Below, one piece after another: positions 23,478-34,773 of a DNA stretch of 52,004 nt (position 1 is the stretch's first letter; each line of letters starts with the position of its first letter). Source of the DNA: Podaxis mareebaensis (taxonomy: Eukaryota; Basidiomycota; Agaricomycetes; Agaricales; Agaricaceae); contig JAEUWP010000015.1 in the NCBI GenBank assembly GCA_018524725.1, positions 1-52,004 of the forward strand, in the 5' to 3' direction. The notes below the pieces were generated by a model that saw only the letters and a list, made by a program, of their open reading frames with translations, had not been told where the DNA came from and did not search any database. A program made the translations under genes and the position numbers.

Positions 23478-25370
23478 CCTGAAACATGCACCAGAACAAC
23501 ACCTGCCTATACGTCCAGGAGATCCAACGCCCCAATCTCGAAATCTCAATCCCTTAATGCACCCTTCGCCCGTGCATGAGAACGCACCCGCGCACTCAAT
23601 GCAGCTAAAATGGATAGAATATTTGCGAAGCCTTTTATTGCAGCACTGGAAGGTCATATTGACGCTGTTGAATCAATGGAAAAACAGCCTGACTCGATGG
23701 TGAATGTCGCTAGTGGCAGTTGGGGCGGCGGTGCGTATGAATCTGGCTTTTCGTCGCTTGACGTCTGACTCGCCTCACCTCTGACTTTGGGCGTTTCTTT
23801 GTTTGTGTGAAATGCATACAACAGATGTCATTCTGCACAACTTGACTACAAGACAAATAACGAAAAAGATTCCTCAAGCGCATAAAGGAAAGGTGTCTGG
23901 GTTGTGCTATGCATCTGCGGATAGGCTGCTAAGCTGTGGTGTTGATCGTACTGTGAAACTATGGTCCATAGGGAATGACAACGGCGAAGGATCTTCAGTA
24001 CGTCCTGTCAGGATGCAGTCCTTCTATGTGGGCTAATTTTTCGTTCATCATTATCGGCTCCCTTCGCATCGATCTTCCGACATCATCCATTCCAACTTTG
24101 ACTGTCACTACCGGAATATTCTTTTGCAATCTAAATGAACGGACAGACGCAACCCCTCAACGTATTCCCAGGAAAGGCCGCATTCGAGTAAGGTTACGCA
24201 TCTATGAACCTGTGCCGAATCCTGATTTTTCTACCCGCCCTCAGCGCAATTGACCATCATAGATCAGACGGTTTGTTTGCAACCGCCTCCAACATCGTCC
24301 AAGTATGGGACGAGACCAAGTACGTCTCTTCCATTCACATCATGTAGCAGCATCCACCTGATCATCTGTCTACCTCCCATCCCTTTTTCCCTAATTATGA
24401 CCATCCATTCTCAAATGGCACCTCATCACATCTAAAATCACACCCTATTCCACTATCAACTACACACCATCCCCGTAGGACATCACCAATCTCGAACCTA
24501 ACCTTCCCAACCTCCACAGAAACAATCACCGCCCTCAAATTTAATCTCGCAGAATCCTCAGTCCTCGCATCATGTGGCTCTGACCGCACGAGATCCGCAC
24601 CTCTAAAGCCGAGCGCCGTGTTGTGATGCGATTCTGTTCCAAGGCCTTATCATGGTCGCCTACCCTCCCGACTCTACTACTCCTAGCATCGGAGGATCAT
24701 AATCTGTATACGTTTGATGTGAGACATTTAGACCGTCCAGCGCAGATTTATAAAGCACATGTGAGTGCGGTTACGAGCTGTGAATGGAGTCCGACGGGGA
24801 TGGAGTTCGTTAGTGGAGGATGGGATAGGACAGTGAGGATTTGGCAGTTCAAAGATGGAAAGGGAGTGCAGAGGCCGGAGGTTTATCATACAAAGCGGAC
24901 GCAGAGGTACGTCCGAACTTCTCCATCCTGATCCTGATGATAGATCTCTTTCTTAGAGTAACATCAACACTGTTCTCTGGAGATGCGCGGTTCGTAATTT
25001 CGGGCTCAGACGATGGAAATGTTCGAGTATGGAAGGCCAAAGCTTCTGAGAAACTTGGTGTTATCACTGCCCGGGAACGCGCTGCGATTGAGTATCGTAA
25101 CAAGCTCAAGGAGAGGTGGTCTGTCGATAGTGAGGTTGTGAGAATCTCTCGGTATGTCCCCTTGCTTAGACCCTTCTCTTCCGTTCCTGATGATGGAAAA
25201 TGTATAGGTCGCGTCATTTACCAAAAGCTATCTGGTCGACGGACAAACTCAAGCATACGATGTTGGAGGCGAGGAGGGTCAAGGAAGAGAGGAGAAGGAA
25301 GCATACGAGGGCGGGAGAGACGAAGCCCAAGGCGGAGAAGAAAAAGGTGGTGGTTGCGGAACAGACGTGA
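23478..25370 (+). pseudogene. SOF1/DCAF13 WD40 gene, copy 1 (near full length, frame broken)
   Basis: Sof1/DCAF13 is a nucleolar WD40 protein of small-subunit rRNA processing. This copy shows its N-terminus (RPGDPTPQSRNLNPLMHP, then MDRIFAKPF at 23610), exon 23825-23997 (ILHNLTTRQITKKIPQAHKG), exon 24147-24187 (QPLNVFPGKAAF) and exon 24245-24319 (DHHRSDGLFATASNIVQVWD). Exon 24479-24906 follows, then 24957-25151 (KASEKLGVITARERAAIEY) and 25208-25370 (basic C-terminus). It is broken near 23575-23585 by a lost base and a CGA-to-TGA-type stop. It is broken again at about 24590 by a 13-base deletion relative to copy 3. The normal start codon is not visible. The intron 23998-24146 is longer than the others and uncertain. 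Confidence 0.85.
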
Positions 25371-26700
25371 GTGCCGGACTTGGCCAAACCTGTCCACTTG
25401 AGGCGGGGATTCGGTGTTCAGTGGCTGCTCTCCGTTTTACCTTTCCCCTCCCCTCTTCCGTTTTCTTTCCACCTTCGCTGAGTTTCCTGTACCTTGTCTT
25501 GACACTATCCATCACCCAACCTGATGATCCTACAATCAAAAATTACAGTTTGGTTCATTTATGTACATAGACTACATTACAGACAATAGTTACATATGTT
25601 TTATCATCTCCACAGCTCATTTGAATCCATATGGTAAGATATATGTCCATTGGCTAGATTTGTCCCCTTGGTCTACAAATTTGTACTGCACCCAACCAAA
25701 ATGACGGGCATCAACAAATGCTGTAAGGAGATATTCTGGTGAGTGTAGTTTTCCATACTCAAACTGCTGATAGATTTTCTTTTGCCACATGCATTGTGGA
25801 CTATCTTCTGAAGGAGCTTCAATACACCATCCCCAGCATCCATCCCTGTCTTCTAACTTCTGACAATACTGGAATGATATATTTTGTCACCATGAGACCT
25901 AATCTCACACTGAATGTGCTTACACATTTTGGACATTTGCAGAGCCCTGTATAATGTGAAGATAGGGCTGTAAGAGATTGGTTTTGAAAGAAGACCAGCA
26001 TTGATAGCTCTTGACTGATGTTGTCCTTGTTAAACATTCCAAGTGGGATGTCCTGGAGAACATTGCATTCCTTGAGTTTGTCAACTCTAAGGTCATCCTG
26101 TATCACTATTTGAGTATATGGAGTAGATGTAATAATTGAGTGAAACTCACAAATAGGAAATTACAAAGGTCATTAACAAATTCTCCCCCATGCCTTTCTA
26201 AACAGAGTCGGATGTCCATGGCCACTAAGGTGGGAATGACATCAGAGCTGTGAGGCACTTGCTTCTCAAGATTATAGAAGACAATGTGAGAAGCTTGATA
26301 GTACAATGCATGCCGTAAAACAGTCTTTGAGTTATCTTGATATATCCAGTAAAGCGAAATGCATGCAGAAGGGTCCATATCAGTTCCTCTAGCTTTTGGC
26401 AATCCCAAATGGCTCAGCTGTGAGATCACAAAACAGGGATAGAGATACATACCCTCTAGTACCTCCTTCAGAATTCGAATAGCACATTGGGAATCTAGCT
26501 CAATTGTCTCATGGTGGATGTCTTCAAACACCCCAGATCGTTCAAAGTCGGAGAGGTAATCGCGAAATGATTTATGGAAAAACGTGATTAAATCTTCCTC
26601 GGCATCGTTGAGCACAGGAATGTTGAGAACAGGGTGGAGGTGGTGGAGGGCACCATATGCAACATCTGGTGTCATTGCCAACCAGTCACATAGGACGGCC
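24479..26700. repeat. Left arm of a large inverted repeat
   Basis: The segment running from the SOF1 copy 1 3' half, across 25371-25616, into the 3' part of NLR-2 is repeated in reverse orientation at about 39667-41770. There NLR-5's 3' part, a short spacer and SOF1 copy 3 follow one another. The spacers (25500-25620 and 40590-40700) match closely, including tttatgtacatagactacat. Identity must be measured by alignment; the endpoints given are approximate. Confidence 0.8.
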
Positions 26701-28294
26701 ATACTCTCCCATTGATCATCTTTCATTGCTGAAAGCAGCAGCTTTTTGGAATCCTTCAGGACGTCTGGGGGTATTCGAGAAAGTATCCGTGAATATAGGG
26801 CATCCAGATTAGCCATCGGATGAATTCTGTTTTCCCCCGGTCGGGCCAGTGCATCATCGATAACCTCGAGAAGTAGCCTGAGTTGAGATACGGGGTTTCC
26901 GTAGGCTGGGTCGTCTATGAACCGAGTAGCAACATTGGCGTAGGCAAATAGTCCATCCGCAGCAGCCAAGAGCTTGAGGAAGTGATGTTCAGCAGGCCAA
27001 CGAGAGAAGCGCACGAGAGCGGGAGATTTTGCCCGAATTTTCTCCAACTCGGCGCGGAGGTAGAGCTCGACATCCGCCCTAGCTTCATCATCATCAATCA
27101 GGACCTCCTCTTTCACAAAGCTCGGCGCAACACTACGTCGCAAGAACGTGTGTGTTAAATGGGGCTCTGGACGGCTGGCGATGACCCAGATCAAAGGGAC
27201 GTCGCCGTATGCCAAGGAAAAGTAGGAAATGAGGGAGACCAGCTCGCACTGCTTGTCCTGGTCTGCACACTCATCCAAGCCGTCGATGAGAATTAGGAGT
27301 GGTTTGGGTTCACGATAGATGCCGTGTTCTGCGAAAGGCTCGATGAAGAATGTTCTGAATTGTGCATGAATTGACTTGGACGGTAGCCTGGGATTGTCGA
27401 TCACTCTGTCGCGAATGAACTGACGATATGGACGGTGGTTAACAGCGATCTGATAAGCGAGGGTGGGGATGGCTTTGGATGTGCTGCTTCGTCCATTGAT
27501 GGAAAAGAAGAGGGATGCACCTAGCACAACATTCGAAGCGGGGGTGGATGCGTTTTCAGCAAGGGTTTGTAAGATGGCAGACTTGCCAACTCCAGCAGGA
27601 CCGACAAGCCAGAGCAGCCTCTTTCCCTCTCGGTAACCAGCGAAGAAATCCTGCACTCGTTCCACAATAGATAGTCGGGTTCCTGGGTGGCATCGAGGGG
27701 GCGGGTCACGCTCTGACGAGTCAAATTCAGCCCCTGGTATGATATGTTTTTCGAATTCCTTCATAACTACCACATCCAACTCAGTATTATCGTAACAATC
27801 GAGAGTGAAGTTGTCTCACAAGTCTCGGAATTGTATGTCACGTTGCCCACTACGGAATCTCGTATGACAAAATCGTGAGCCCCGTGAAAGGGCCCTGATA
27901 TCGCATGGGTACATAGATGATCTCGCATTGCGGGGGATTGCATACGCTAGAAACAGCTTCAGATCATTGAGACGATGTCATTGTCAGTAGTACTAACCGG
28001 TGTGCGGTGAATTGTTGAAAATGCAGCAGGATACGTATCAGAGCCAATCGCTGAGGTGCAAGCGGGAGAGGGCGACCCTGCGTGCATGGAGTACTGCCTA
28101 GTGTGGTTGTGATGAGGGGGTTGTAGGTGATGTGAGAGACGTGCGGAGGAATGGTGTGAGGAGTGACCCTGGGGAGATGAACTAGAGGGTTGTGTATGTT
28201 GAGTAGGGAGAAATGGAACCGATGGGTTCGTTACGGAGCGAAGATGTGTTCGGGGTGCGGAACCACGGCACGCAGGAGTGTTTGTGTAGTCCAT
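25617..28294 (-). CDS. NLR-2: NACHT-domain STAND NTPase with novel C-terminal module
   Basis: Exons 28294-27998, 27946-27820, 27766-26151, 26097-25924 and 25868-25617 give 821 residues without a stop. It has the same order as NLR-1: Pro/Ser/His-rich exon A, exon B with FHGAHDFVIRDS, Walker A GPAGVGKSAI at about residue 197, Walker B LLILIDGLDEC at about 298, and a C-terminal Cys/Trp module (KCPKC, GCWGWC, FVDQGDKSSQW). Unlike NLR-1 the 35-base intron after exon C is not needed. A two-base difference (ctgagccatttggg against ctgaatcatatttagg) keeps the frame open through it (YLYPCFVISQLSHLGLPK). It is head-to-head with SOF1 copy 2 and tail-to-tail with SOF1 copy 1. CpG falls sharply below about 26500. 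Confidence 0.85.
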
Positions 28295-28559
28295 GTGGGT
28301 GCGAGTGGTGGGCGAATGAGAGTGGAAAGAGGATCGCCTTCAAGTGCTGTACTTGCTACAGCTGAGGGCTGTATCAGCGCTAGCGTCCCGTGATCCTGCA
28401 CCAGCGTTGAGACCAGTGACCGATCTATTTACATCGAAGAGATAAGCTTCAGAGAACTGATACATATGTAATGGGATTGGACGATTCGGAAATAACCGGC
28501 CGCCTTCCCATGTAGGTGGCACTCGTTCTTTGTCTTCGAAGTTCATCTCCTTGGGCTGC
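28295..28559. promoter_or_regulatory. Head-to-head region between NLR-2 and SOF1 copy 2
   Basis: The region holds the conserved NLR upstream element in reverse (cagcgctagcgtcccgtgat at about 28374-28394). It then has sequence shared with the equivalent interval 41770-42057 between SOF1 copy 3 and NLR-4. The arrangement would allow a bidirectional promoter. This is inferred from layout and conservation only. Confidence 0.5.
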
Positions 28560-29486
28560 CACCGTCCCCGTAGAGCATCACCAATCTCGAACATAACCTT
28601 CCCAACCTCCACCGAAACAATCACCGCCCTCAAATTCAGTCTCGCAGAGTCTTTAGTCCTCGCATCATGGGGCTCCGATCGCACATTCACCCTCCATGAT
28701 ATCCGCACCTCCAAAGCCGAGCACCGCGTCGCGATGCAATCCCGGTCCGCGGCCCTATCATGGTCGCCTACTCTCCCGACTCTACTACTCCTAGCATCGG
28801 GGGACCATAATCTGTATACGTTTGACGTGAGACATTTAGATCGACCGACGCAGATTTATAAAGCGTATGTGAGTGCAGTTACGGGCTGTGAATGGAGTCC
28901 GACCGGGATGGAATTCGTTAGTGGACGGTGGGATAGGACAGTGAGAGTTCTGCGGTTCAAAGATGGGAAGGACGTGTAGAGGCCGGGGGCTTATCACACA
29001 AAGCGAATGCAGAGGTACGTCTGAACTTTTCCACCTTGATCCTGATGATAGATCTCCTTTTTAGAGTAACATCAACATTATTCTCTGGAGATGTGCGGTT
29101 CGTAATTTCAGGTTCTGATGATAGAGATGTTTGTTCGGGTATGGAAGGCCAAAGCTTCTGAGAAGCTGGGTGTTATCACTGCCCTGGAACGCGCTGCGAT
29201 TGAGTATCGCAACAAGCTCAAAGAGAGGTGGTCTGTCGATAGTGAGGTCGCGAGAATCTCTCGGTACGTCCCCTCGCTCTGGGTGCTTCGCTTGGTTTTT
29301 TAACAGTGATGGAATATGTTTAGGTCGCGTCATTTACCAAAAGTGATCCGGTCAATGGACAAGCTCAAGCATACGATGCTGGAGGCGAGGAGGGTCAAAG
29401 AAGAGAGGAGAAGGAAGCATACGAGAGCGGGAGAGACAAAGCCCAAGGCGGAGAAGAAAAAGGCGGTTGTTGCGAAACAGACATGA
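28560..29486 (+). pseudogene. SOF1/DCAF13 copy 2 (N-terminally truncated, broken)
   Basis: It starts inside the intron before the SPISNITF exon, at the same point as copy 3 (after ccaccgtccccgtag), so all earlier WD40 repeats are missing. It reads through HNLYTFDVRHLD and YKAYVSAVTGCEWSPTG, then hits TAG at 28977-28979 where copies 1 and 3 have CAG. A four-base tgtt insertion near 29130 shifts the frame again (VRVWKAKASEKLG follows). The basic C-terminus ends at 29486. It is not expected to give a working protein. Confidence 0.85.
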
Positions 29487-30978
29487 TTGCCAGACTTGGT
29501 CGACTTATCCCCTTGAACGGGGGATTCAGTGTTCAGCGCCTGCTCCCCGTTTTACCTTTCCCCTCCCCTCTTCCGTTTCTTTCCGTCTTTGTTTAGTTTC
29601 TTGTACCTTGTCTCAACACTGTCTATCACCCAACCTGGGAGACTCGCGTGGTGGCTTACCCGCCCGGTCTCAAGCATTTATGGGACTTACATTCCAGGCT
29701 AAACCACATGTAGAGAAGGCCAATCATCCGGAATTTGACACCTGGTTGTCATCTAGCTCATACCTCGTGGAGTCAAAGTCGACTTGAGCATTGGGCATTT
29801 ACATTTTCATAGGGCAAGCTGTAGTCCCCTCGTTCAGCAATGCACACTACTCGTTTAACCCGTGCGATCCCCAGAACCAGATCTGAAACAGTGTTCATAG
29901 AGCACATCCGAGCGCAATAGGTTGGATGCCAGCAGGGGGGACAGGATGGTGTTCCCAGATAGACCTCAGACGCCTGTTCCAAAAAGGGATTACCAAAGGA
30001 TGCTCGTAAGCGCTCATGTGTCACGACAGACGCTTATAACGGGCAACTGACCTCATCAGTTCTTCGAAGAATAGCCATCGACTTGGATAGTTCAACTGCA
30101 AGGGCTAATTCGAATCAGCAGGATGCTCGAGGGGATTTTTTTTGCGGTTTGGGGGCGGGGGGAAGAGGAGGGACTTATACCTTGCAGAAAGTCTCTGTCC
30201 GAACCGACCGTTACATATGCAACCCATTCCAAAAGTCTGACAATCAAGGTTGAATGACGTGAATGCGTCTTAATTCACCATTGGTAGTGTTGGAGTAAAC
30301 TGAAGGCGAAGCGAATTTCGGGATTGCAGCAATCCGAATAAGAACGACCTACCGTTCGGCACGTACTTTCATGATTCAGGAGTTGGCCACCTCGCTGTTT
30401 ACCCTCTTCCCGGGCACCTACGTGTATCAAAGCTGGAAGGCATACGGAAAACAGTCCAAACATCTATAATATACAAAAAAATATTCAGCATGCTGTCACG
30501 GCGGTGCACGGAAAAAATGAAGATGACGGATGAGGTCACTGATGAACCAGTTTTTGCTGCGTTACGAGCCAGCATAATGGTAACTCGTCATAAGTGCCCT
30601 TGGCTGATGGCGTAAAACCGTGTGCGCTCGCGTATTTCCATCATCCTCCTTCCATAACACCGATGATAAAACACTCTCAGTCCACGAAGCACCCGAACAA
30701 CTTTACTCTTCGCAAAAGGAGCAATCAATTCACAACCACTACAATTCGTGTTATATATACCTACTCCCGCATATATACAAAAAAGCTAGACAACATAGCT
30801 GTGTCCCCGTATGAAGAATCAAACTGGACGAAAGGCAACAAAGAAAGACAGGGATGAAAAGGAGAGCGTACAGCAAGTTATGTGCATGTCCCAATCCGTG
30901 CAATAGGTACATTGATAGTAATACACCCTTTTTCAGTTTTCAATTCATCGCACTACATAGGGCAGGGAGAATAAGCAT
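29487..30978. other. Intergenic, no gene recognised
   Basis: There is a weak Cys-containing ORF on the minus strand at 30024-29773 (83 codons, CPPCWHPTYCARMC) and another at 30463-30275. Neither resembles a family I know, and both may be chance. The composition is normal for CpG, unlike the transposon blocks. The downstream 200 bases may carry the 3' end of the isocitrate dehydrogenase transcript. Confidence 0.35.
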
Positions 30979-33016
30979 TTAGAGCTTAGTCTCAACGCCC
31001 CTCGCAGCGAGCTTCTTCTGCAACTTGGCCTACAAAAATAAACGACACGGTCAACATCCAATACAAGACGAAGCGAGGCACCACTCACGTTAACAGCATC
31101 CATATAAGCATCTGTAACAACCCAATGCTCCCTCTTCACATTCTTCCCATGAATCGCAATCGCAAGATCCTTAGTCATAATCCCATCCTCATCAATAACC
31201 TCCACACAAGCCTTCTCCAAATCCTCGCAGAAAAGCTTCAACGGCTCGTTCCTATCAAGCTTCGCGCGGTGCAACAATCCCCTCGTCCATGCAAAGATCG
31301 ACGCAACAGGGTTCGTAGACGTCTCATTACCTTTTTGGTATTCACGATAATGACGCGTGACAGTTCCGTGTGCAGCTTCGGATTCGATGATTTGGCCGTC
31401 GGGAGTAAGAAGTTCGGAAGTCATCATGCCAAGGGAACCGAAGCCTTGGGCGAGGATGTCGGATTGGACGTCACCGTCGTAGTTCTTGCATGCCCAGACG
31501 AAGCCGCCGGAGGATTTGACGGCTTGAGCGACCATGTCGTCGATTAGACGGTGTTCGTAGTAGATGCCGAGAGCCTCGAATTGGGATTTGTAGGTGCTGT
31601 GGAGTAGGTGAGTCTTGGTGTTGACGGACATATGTTGGGAGACGATAGGCTTACGTGTCGTAGATCTCTTGGAAGATGTCCTTGAAGCGACCATCGTATT
31701 TTTTAAGGATGGTGTTCTTGGTAGACATGAACTATATCCATGTATGAGGTGACGATCGTTTGTCGGGATTGGAGAGGACGTACCAGAGGCATCTTCTTAG
31801 CAAGAGCCATCTTGAATGAAGCATGAGCAAAGCCGGTGATAGACTAAATGCGACCAGTCAGCTACATTTCAAAACTCGTCGACGAAGTATTCACGCACCT
31901 CATCAGTGTTATACATGCTCATAGCAACACCAGGTCCCTTGAAGTCATATACGTTCAAAGAGGTGGGGGCAGAACCGTCCTCCGGAGTATAGACAAGTTG
32001 AAGCTTTCCGGGTCCGGGAACAACGTAGTCGGTCGAGCGGTACTAGATGTTCTCGTGTAAATAAAACACTTTTATCGTGGCGTATGTGCGCCCGATAGAC
32101 ACACCTGGTCACCGAAGGCATGACGGCCGATGACGATAGGCTTGACCCACCCTGGAATAGGTCGGGGAATACGTTTGAGAATGATGGGTTCACGGAAAAC
32201 AGTTCCTCCAAGGATGTTACGGATCTGACAAAATGATTTTTAGCACCAAGCTGTAAGGTGAACGCTGGAGAGTGAGGGGGGTGGGAAGCGAAGGGAGAAA
32301 ACTTACGGTGCCGTTAGGGCTCTTCCACATCTCCTTCAGCTTGAACTCTTCTACGCGAGCCTCATCGGGGGTAATGGTTGCGCATTTAATGCCGACCTTG
32401 TACTTTTGAATGGCGTTGGCGGCATCAACGGTGACTTGATCGTTGGTCTGGTAACGCGGAGAAAAGAGACAATCAGAACTATGTCAAAAGGATGAACGGG
32501 CGGCACAAACCTTGTCACGGTACTCCAATCCCAGATCGTAGTACTTGATGTCAAGTTGAAGGTACGGAAGAATGAGCTGCACGACAGATGAGCACGAGGT
32601 GTGAAGAGAGTTTAAACGTAGTGTGTTACCTCTTCACGGATCTTCTTCCAGATGATCCTGGTCATTTCATCACCGTCCAACTCGACGACGGGGTTCTCGA
32701 CGACGATTTTGTTAGCCATGCCTCTATCTGCAAAAATGCAAGAGAAGGAAGAAAAACAGCAGTTGAATCAGCAAGAGAAACAAGGAGATCCAGGAGCGAA
32801 ATGATCGATAAAAAGAACGGTACGCGGGTGACCGCCTTTCCTAATAGCGATGGTCGGAATGAAATTGGACCGGGGGGAGCAACCTGGAGACGAAGTAAAA
32901 TCCAATAAGAGCAAGTACTCACAGCGTCGTGCAGAAGATGAGAAAGCACGCAGGCCGCTCATAGGAGCAGAGCGCTGCGAGAAAGCACGGAATCCACGAG
33001 CTTGAGTTGCCCACAT
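30979..33016 (-). CDS. IDP1: NADP-dependent isocitrate dehydrogenase, mitochondrial-type
   Basis: Ten exons are read: 33016-32923, 32727-32630, 32576-32511, 32447-32307, 32224-32105, 32042-31899, 31843-31784, 31731-31655, 31596-31089 and 31029-30979. They join with correct phase to 452 residues. The enzyme converts isocitrate and NADP+ to 2-oxoglutarate, CO2 and NADPH. Visible hallmarks are [11 protein letters not shown] near the N-terminus, the [19 protein letters not shown] metal/substrate signature, and [19 protein letters not shown] with [16 protein letters not shown]. The first ~34 residues ([12 protein letters not shown]..., Arg/Ser-rich) look like a mitochondrial presequence. A second ATG opens the mature part ([10 protein letters not shown]), so a cytosolic form from internal initiation is possible. 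It is the one clearly intact housekeeping gene inside the NLR cluster. The symbol follows the yeast mitochondrial enzyme and is by homology. Confidence 0.95.
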
Positions 33017-33590
33017 CGTGCCGGATATCGTCTCTCAGATGCTCAAATGCGTCTCGGAGGGGGGAAAAGAAACACCAAAGCTGGAAATAAAGCAGGCCCG
33101 CAATGGAGATCAAGTTGTGTTGCCTGCTTATGTCACGCGGATGTGCCGTAGGCTGCGACTATCGGCAATGCGCTCAAGGAGAAATGGGGGAGGGGAGAAT
33201 GCTGAACGATGACTTATCTTGGTTCAAATACAGCCAGGGCCGCCTGTGGCCCGTGGGGCGTTGACGTGTCGTAACCTTTCTGATCTCCTTCTACCGAGCT
33301 TCTGCCACCTCCCATGCCACACCCACACGATGTCTTTGCCGCTCACTGCTTCGTCTTTTCGCCGGAAGGGCTTCATTTTTGGACCAGCGCTGCATCATCT
33401 CATTGCATCATGAGATTTCACCAACTGTGCGACCGCTCGCGTGTTAACTGAGTTGCAGGCTCTTTGCCGTCAGAAGCATAGCTGTGTTTTCGTTGATCGC
33501 AGTTATTCGGAACATGCGTAGCACCATATGGAAATTCTGAATTCTTGTGATTGCTTCTCAGAACCACGGTGAATGCATGGACGCTTGCGC
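33017..33590. other. Upstream region of isocitrate dehydrogenase, no gene recognised
   Basis: CpG-containing DNA with no gene-like frame. The first 100-200 bases presumably contain the promoter and leader of the leftward isocitrate dehydrogenase gene. No TATA box is obvious. Confidence 0.4.
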
Positions 33591-34430
33591 CTACCGGAAA
33601 ATACCTCTCCCACGAGGAAGTAATAATCCCTGAGCTCTAATTGCCAGTTACGTCATCGCACATGCTCCTTCTTCCCTGTCATGCCAGTCATATTCGTGAC
33701 GGACAACCGCGAGATACTCTCCCTCAAAGCTTCAAGTTGGTAGATGTGCCTCAGTTCGAAGATGCTTGCCAATGAGCGAATACGGCTGCTCCTTTGCTAA
33801 GGCTGCCAACACCCAGGATACTTGTACATCACCTGTTGCTGGAGATTTTCCTCTCTCCTCTCCTTATGTGGATCCAATGTTGAAAGGCTGAATATCGAAC
33901 GTGCCAGGGTCACAAGCTTCGTATCCGAGAGAATATCGCTCTACCACACTCTCGACACCCTGTTCCTACTCTACATCGTCTCCCGCAAGCTCAAGGTCCG
34001 TCATACGTCTGAATACATGAATCCCAAATTAATACAGCCCGCCATCGCTATGGGACAACCACCAGCTGGTTGTAACCCTACAGCTGTTGGGAAGGATTTG
34101 AGAGAGGAAGAGAGGGCGGATGCGGTAGGTGCCCAGTTTGTTGGGGGGTTATGGACCCGCGACCAGTGAGATGGCACTCGTTTCGGGTGCGCATGCTCGG
34201 GCACACTGGATCGCTGCCGGCGCAGGGAGGAAAAGCGTCGGCATAACTGTGCTTGCAACACCTAGTTCCCGAATCCATGCTCCAGCGCAGAAGGTCTGGA
34301 ACGACGTCCAGAAATTCGTCGAGCACCCTACGCATTGGCAAACGTTTTTCCTCAGAAGTGGGCTCACTGGTAACAAGGACTTCCTGAGATGAGTTTTCCG
34401 CTCTGGGAGATTGGCGTGTAAAGTTCCCAA
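33590..34430 (+). pseudogene. 5'-truncated Yop1/REEP copy and its duplicated leader (upstream of NLR-3)
   Basis: Bases 33590-33915 are non-coding sequence also found before the copy at 37.9 kb (gagctctaattgccagttac, tgctccttcttccctgtcat). From about 33925 the REEP exon 3 begins (SLYHTLDTLFLLYIV), with later pieces AIAMGQPPAG and TPSSRIHAP. Two internal deletions remove most of the Ala/Gly-rich region and part of the helix. The frame is broken. It lies about 350 bases upstream of NLR-3 in the same direction, repeating the arrangement at NLR-1. Confidence 0.8.
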
Positions 34431-34677
34431 TTTGCATGTAAGTTGGTCCCGGTTTCCGATCTGAAGGTTCGAAAGTGACCAGGGGCTATCAGCAGAAATG
34501 GCGCACGGAGGCCAAAACTCAAAGCCTAAGAATAGATTTGTAGAGTTGTTAAATGCCCGATCCCGACTAGAAGAAGCTCGTGGATTCCGGGTAGGGTTGA
34601 GGGACCTGAGTGGCTGTAGGTAGGTGTTAAGAAAGTGTCGCGAGGAAATGCAGTAAATTGATTAATGCTAGTGCAAG

Positions 34678-34725
34678 GTCACGGGACGTTGCCGCTGAAG
34701 AATACAGCCTTCACTTGTTCAGGCC
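34678..34725 (+). promoter_or_regulatory. Conserved NLR upstream element, copy at NLR-3
   Basis: cacgggacgttgccgctg followed by an atacagcctt stretch corresponds to the element upstream of NLR-1, -2 and -4. It ends about 50 bases before the ATG at 34774. It may be promoter or leader. Confidence 0.4.
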
Positions 34726-34773
34726 AAAGTTAGGGATAGCCGTCCTCTTTCCACTCCTACCACTTAGGACACC

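Noticed and set aside
24841..25401. 186-codon plus-strand ORF in SOF1 copy 1
   Set aside because: It runs through two clear introns; only its middle part is the real exon frame.
33210..33235. ggttcaaatac resembling a tRNA T-loop
   Set aside because: It departs from the B-box consensus and no cloverleaf can be drawn.
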